Source: Cloeon dipterum (lineage: Eukaryota; Arthropoda; Insecta; Ephemeroptera; Baetidae). Taken from it: a stretch of 64,000 nucleotides of DNA. Position numbers and translations under genes: made by a program. Each line of letters begins with the position of its first letter. The first letter of the stretch is position 1. The notes under the pieces were generated by a model, which saw only the letters and a list, made by a program, of their open reading frames with translations, made no database searches and was not told the DNA's origin. Positions 62,401 through 64,000 of this stretch are shown piece by piece. The stretch is from positions 8,498,545 through 8,562,544 of the forward strand of contig NC_088790.1 in NCBI RefSeq assembly GCF_949628265.1, written 5' to 3'.

Positions 62401-64000
62401 TAATAAATATGTGCACTAATTACGGATGGTTAAATTTACATCAACTTCTTGGTGACTGAAAATTGAGAGAGCTAGAAAATGCATGCTTGGCAAAATAAAG
62501 TTGGTTATTTTATCTCTTGATCTTACTTGAAGGCTTTTTATAGTAATCATCGCACTTCTTTGCGTGATCATAAATTCAATCTTGAGTGTATTTAGTTCAT
62601 GTATTTTTGTATTTTTGATTCAAAAGATGCAGATTTAAAAAAATTATTGTACAAAAAAGGTGAAACACGAATTTGAGTTTAGAATATAGAGTTTGATTAA
62701 GTTTTACTGTTCTTATCAGGGTTGAGAAATTTCACAAACTAATTTTTATATTGAACAGAATTTGCTAACAAAATCCTCAGGTCCTCACGCAAGCTGGAAA
62801 GATACACTCTTAACTCATCTGGCATAATTTCATAGACTTTAAAGAGATGGTATCCCATAAATTTGTAAAACTCTTCAGTTTCTGCTCATAAAAATCTAGG
62901 AAAACAACTCGTAGACAAAAATTTTAACCTATGTTAATTTCTATCTTTGCGTGGATTTTATTGATTTGGATAATCTAGTAAAAGTTAACTCTAAAACATG
63001 CCAATTTTACTTAAATCTAATTTTTTTATAGAGCTTCAAAGCAAATTCATCTTACTTTCCGTTCGTTACTCTTCAGAACCGAGGTAAACGCACACATGGT
63101 CACAACAATGAAAAGTGAATTTCCAAACAGGAAGAGCTGAAGCTCTGCTGTCGATTTTTTACAGTTTGTCGCAATTTTCTATCTTCTTCTTTCGCGCACC
63201 TCAACCGACCAAATAAGCTTGACTGAGAAGCGAAATCCGCAACGGCGGCAAATTGAGCTAATCCAACTCAACAAACAGCACACTCCGCGGAAAATAAACG
63301 CCAATTTGCGCGCGAGGCGTGAAGCCCGAGCACACACAATAATCGCGTTATTGATTACCCTCAGGAGTTCTTTTACTTTCCATATGTGTCCACATGTGGC
63401 ATTTCGGCAGCAGATGCGTGGACAAAAATTTTTGAAAATATATAATATACACACACGCGATGGCCGCACGGCGGCGGCAGGAGGGAGCTGTGGGTGGTAC
63501 AGTCGTTGACCCTGATTATTGTGCCGCGTGTCCAGTCCAACGATACGCTAGAGATTGAAATTCATCGCGATTGCTCTCCTGCTGCTGCTCCTGCGTGGAA
63601 AATGAAAAATGCGCATCGTTCGTAATAAAGTTGTTAACGTACAATGTCCGGCGCAGTGCAAAGACTGGTTCTCATTCCGGTTTCGGTTGGATTTGCTGTC
63701 GGACGAGAGAGAGCGAGTGAAAAATGAAGCGAAATTCGCACAACATGCGTAAAATATCGCGTTTGTTGTTGGCATAATCGTCTGTGTAAATGTGCTCCGT
63801 AGCTAACTGTACGTATATTGTTAACAAGGAAACTCGGCGAGCATTTTTAATGACACTGGAGCACTCGGTAAATAGCGTTGCCTGGCCGAATTAGCATTTC
63901 ATAATAATTTGAACGAAGAGAAACCCCGGTGTTAAGGAACGCACCCGTGGTGAATTAATCAAGAGACAAGGATTCAAATAAATTCGAAATGTAACAGTTA
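59453..64000. other. Right flank, no recognised gene
   Basis: Open frames are short, antisense to one another and without recognisable domains. The DNA alternates AT-rich stretches with GC-rich, CpG-containing patches (about 60230-60320, 60800-60980, 63180-63480), as seen upstream of Lim1. It may hold the promoter of a gene outside the window. Confidence 0.5.
60087..60097. repeat. Poly-G tract, 11 G
   Basis: Uninterrupted run of 11 G on the plus strand in non-coding DNA. Confidence 0.85.

Overview
This is eukaryotic nuclear DNA from an animal, almost certainly an arthropod and probably an insect. The genes are spliced at GT-AG introns (two candidate GC-AG exceptions), many introns are only 49-62 bp, and every recognised protein belongs to a conserved animal family. 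Intergenic DNA is AT-rich with GC/CpG-rich patches near promoters. The compact introns fit a small insect genome, but the species cannot be fixed from sequence alone.

Layout, left to right. (1) 1-3569: no recognised gene; probable upstream regulatory DNA. (2) 3570-33012, plus strand: the LIM-homeobox gene Lim1 (LHX1/LHX5 class), seven coding exons over 29 kb. Intron 1 is 5.8 kb and intron 2 is 19.4 kb. Intron 2 carries the gag-like fragment of a decayed LTR retrotransposon (21851-23187), broken by a perfect 17-bp tandem duplication and bracketed by a 25-bp direct repeat 4.15 kb apart. (3) 35559-48771, minus strand: the USP9X/fat facets deubiquitinase, 37 coding exons, about 2,665 residues, with the catalytic Cys and His boxes visible. 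It converges tail to tail with Lim1. (4) 50272-52692, plus strand: an unassigned leucine-rich-repeat protein, head to head with faf across a promoter region holding a palindromic E-box and three CCAAT boxes. (5) 54053-56279, minus strand: UDP-glucuronate decarboxylase (UXS1), convergent with the LRR gene. (6) 57418-58256 and 58640-59452, plus strand: two tandem ER-type J-domain proteins of the DNAJB9/ERdj4 family, the first divergent from UXS1. (7) 59453-64000: no recognised gene.

The gene models were built by hand: every splice junction was checked for donor and acceptor dinucleotides and reading-frame phase, and the coding lengths of the Lim1, faf, UXS1, LRR and both DnaJ models each sum to a multiple of three. 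Functionally, UXS1 and the DNAJB9-like genes both serve the secretory pathway and share a divergent promoter region; Lim1 is a developmental transcription factor; faf acts in ubiquitin removal. No tRNA, rRNA, CRISPR array or bacterial operon was recognised.
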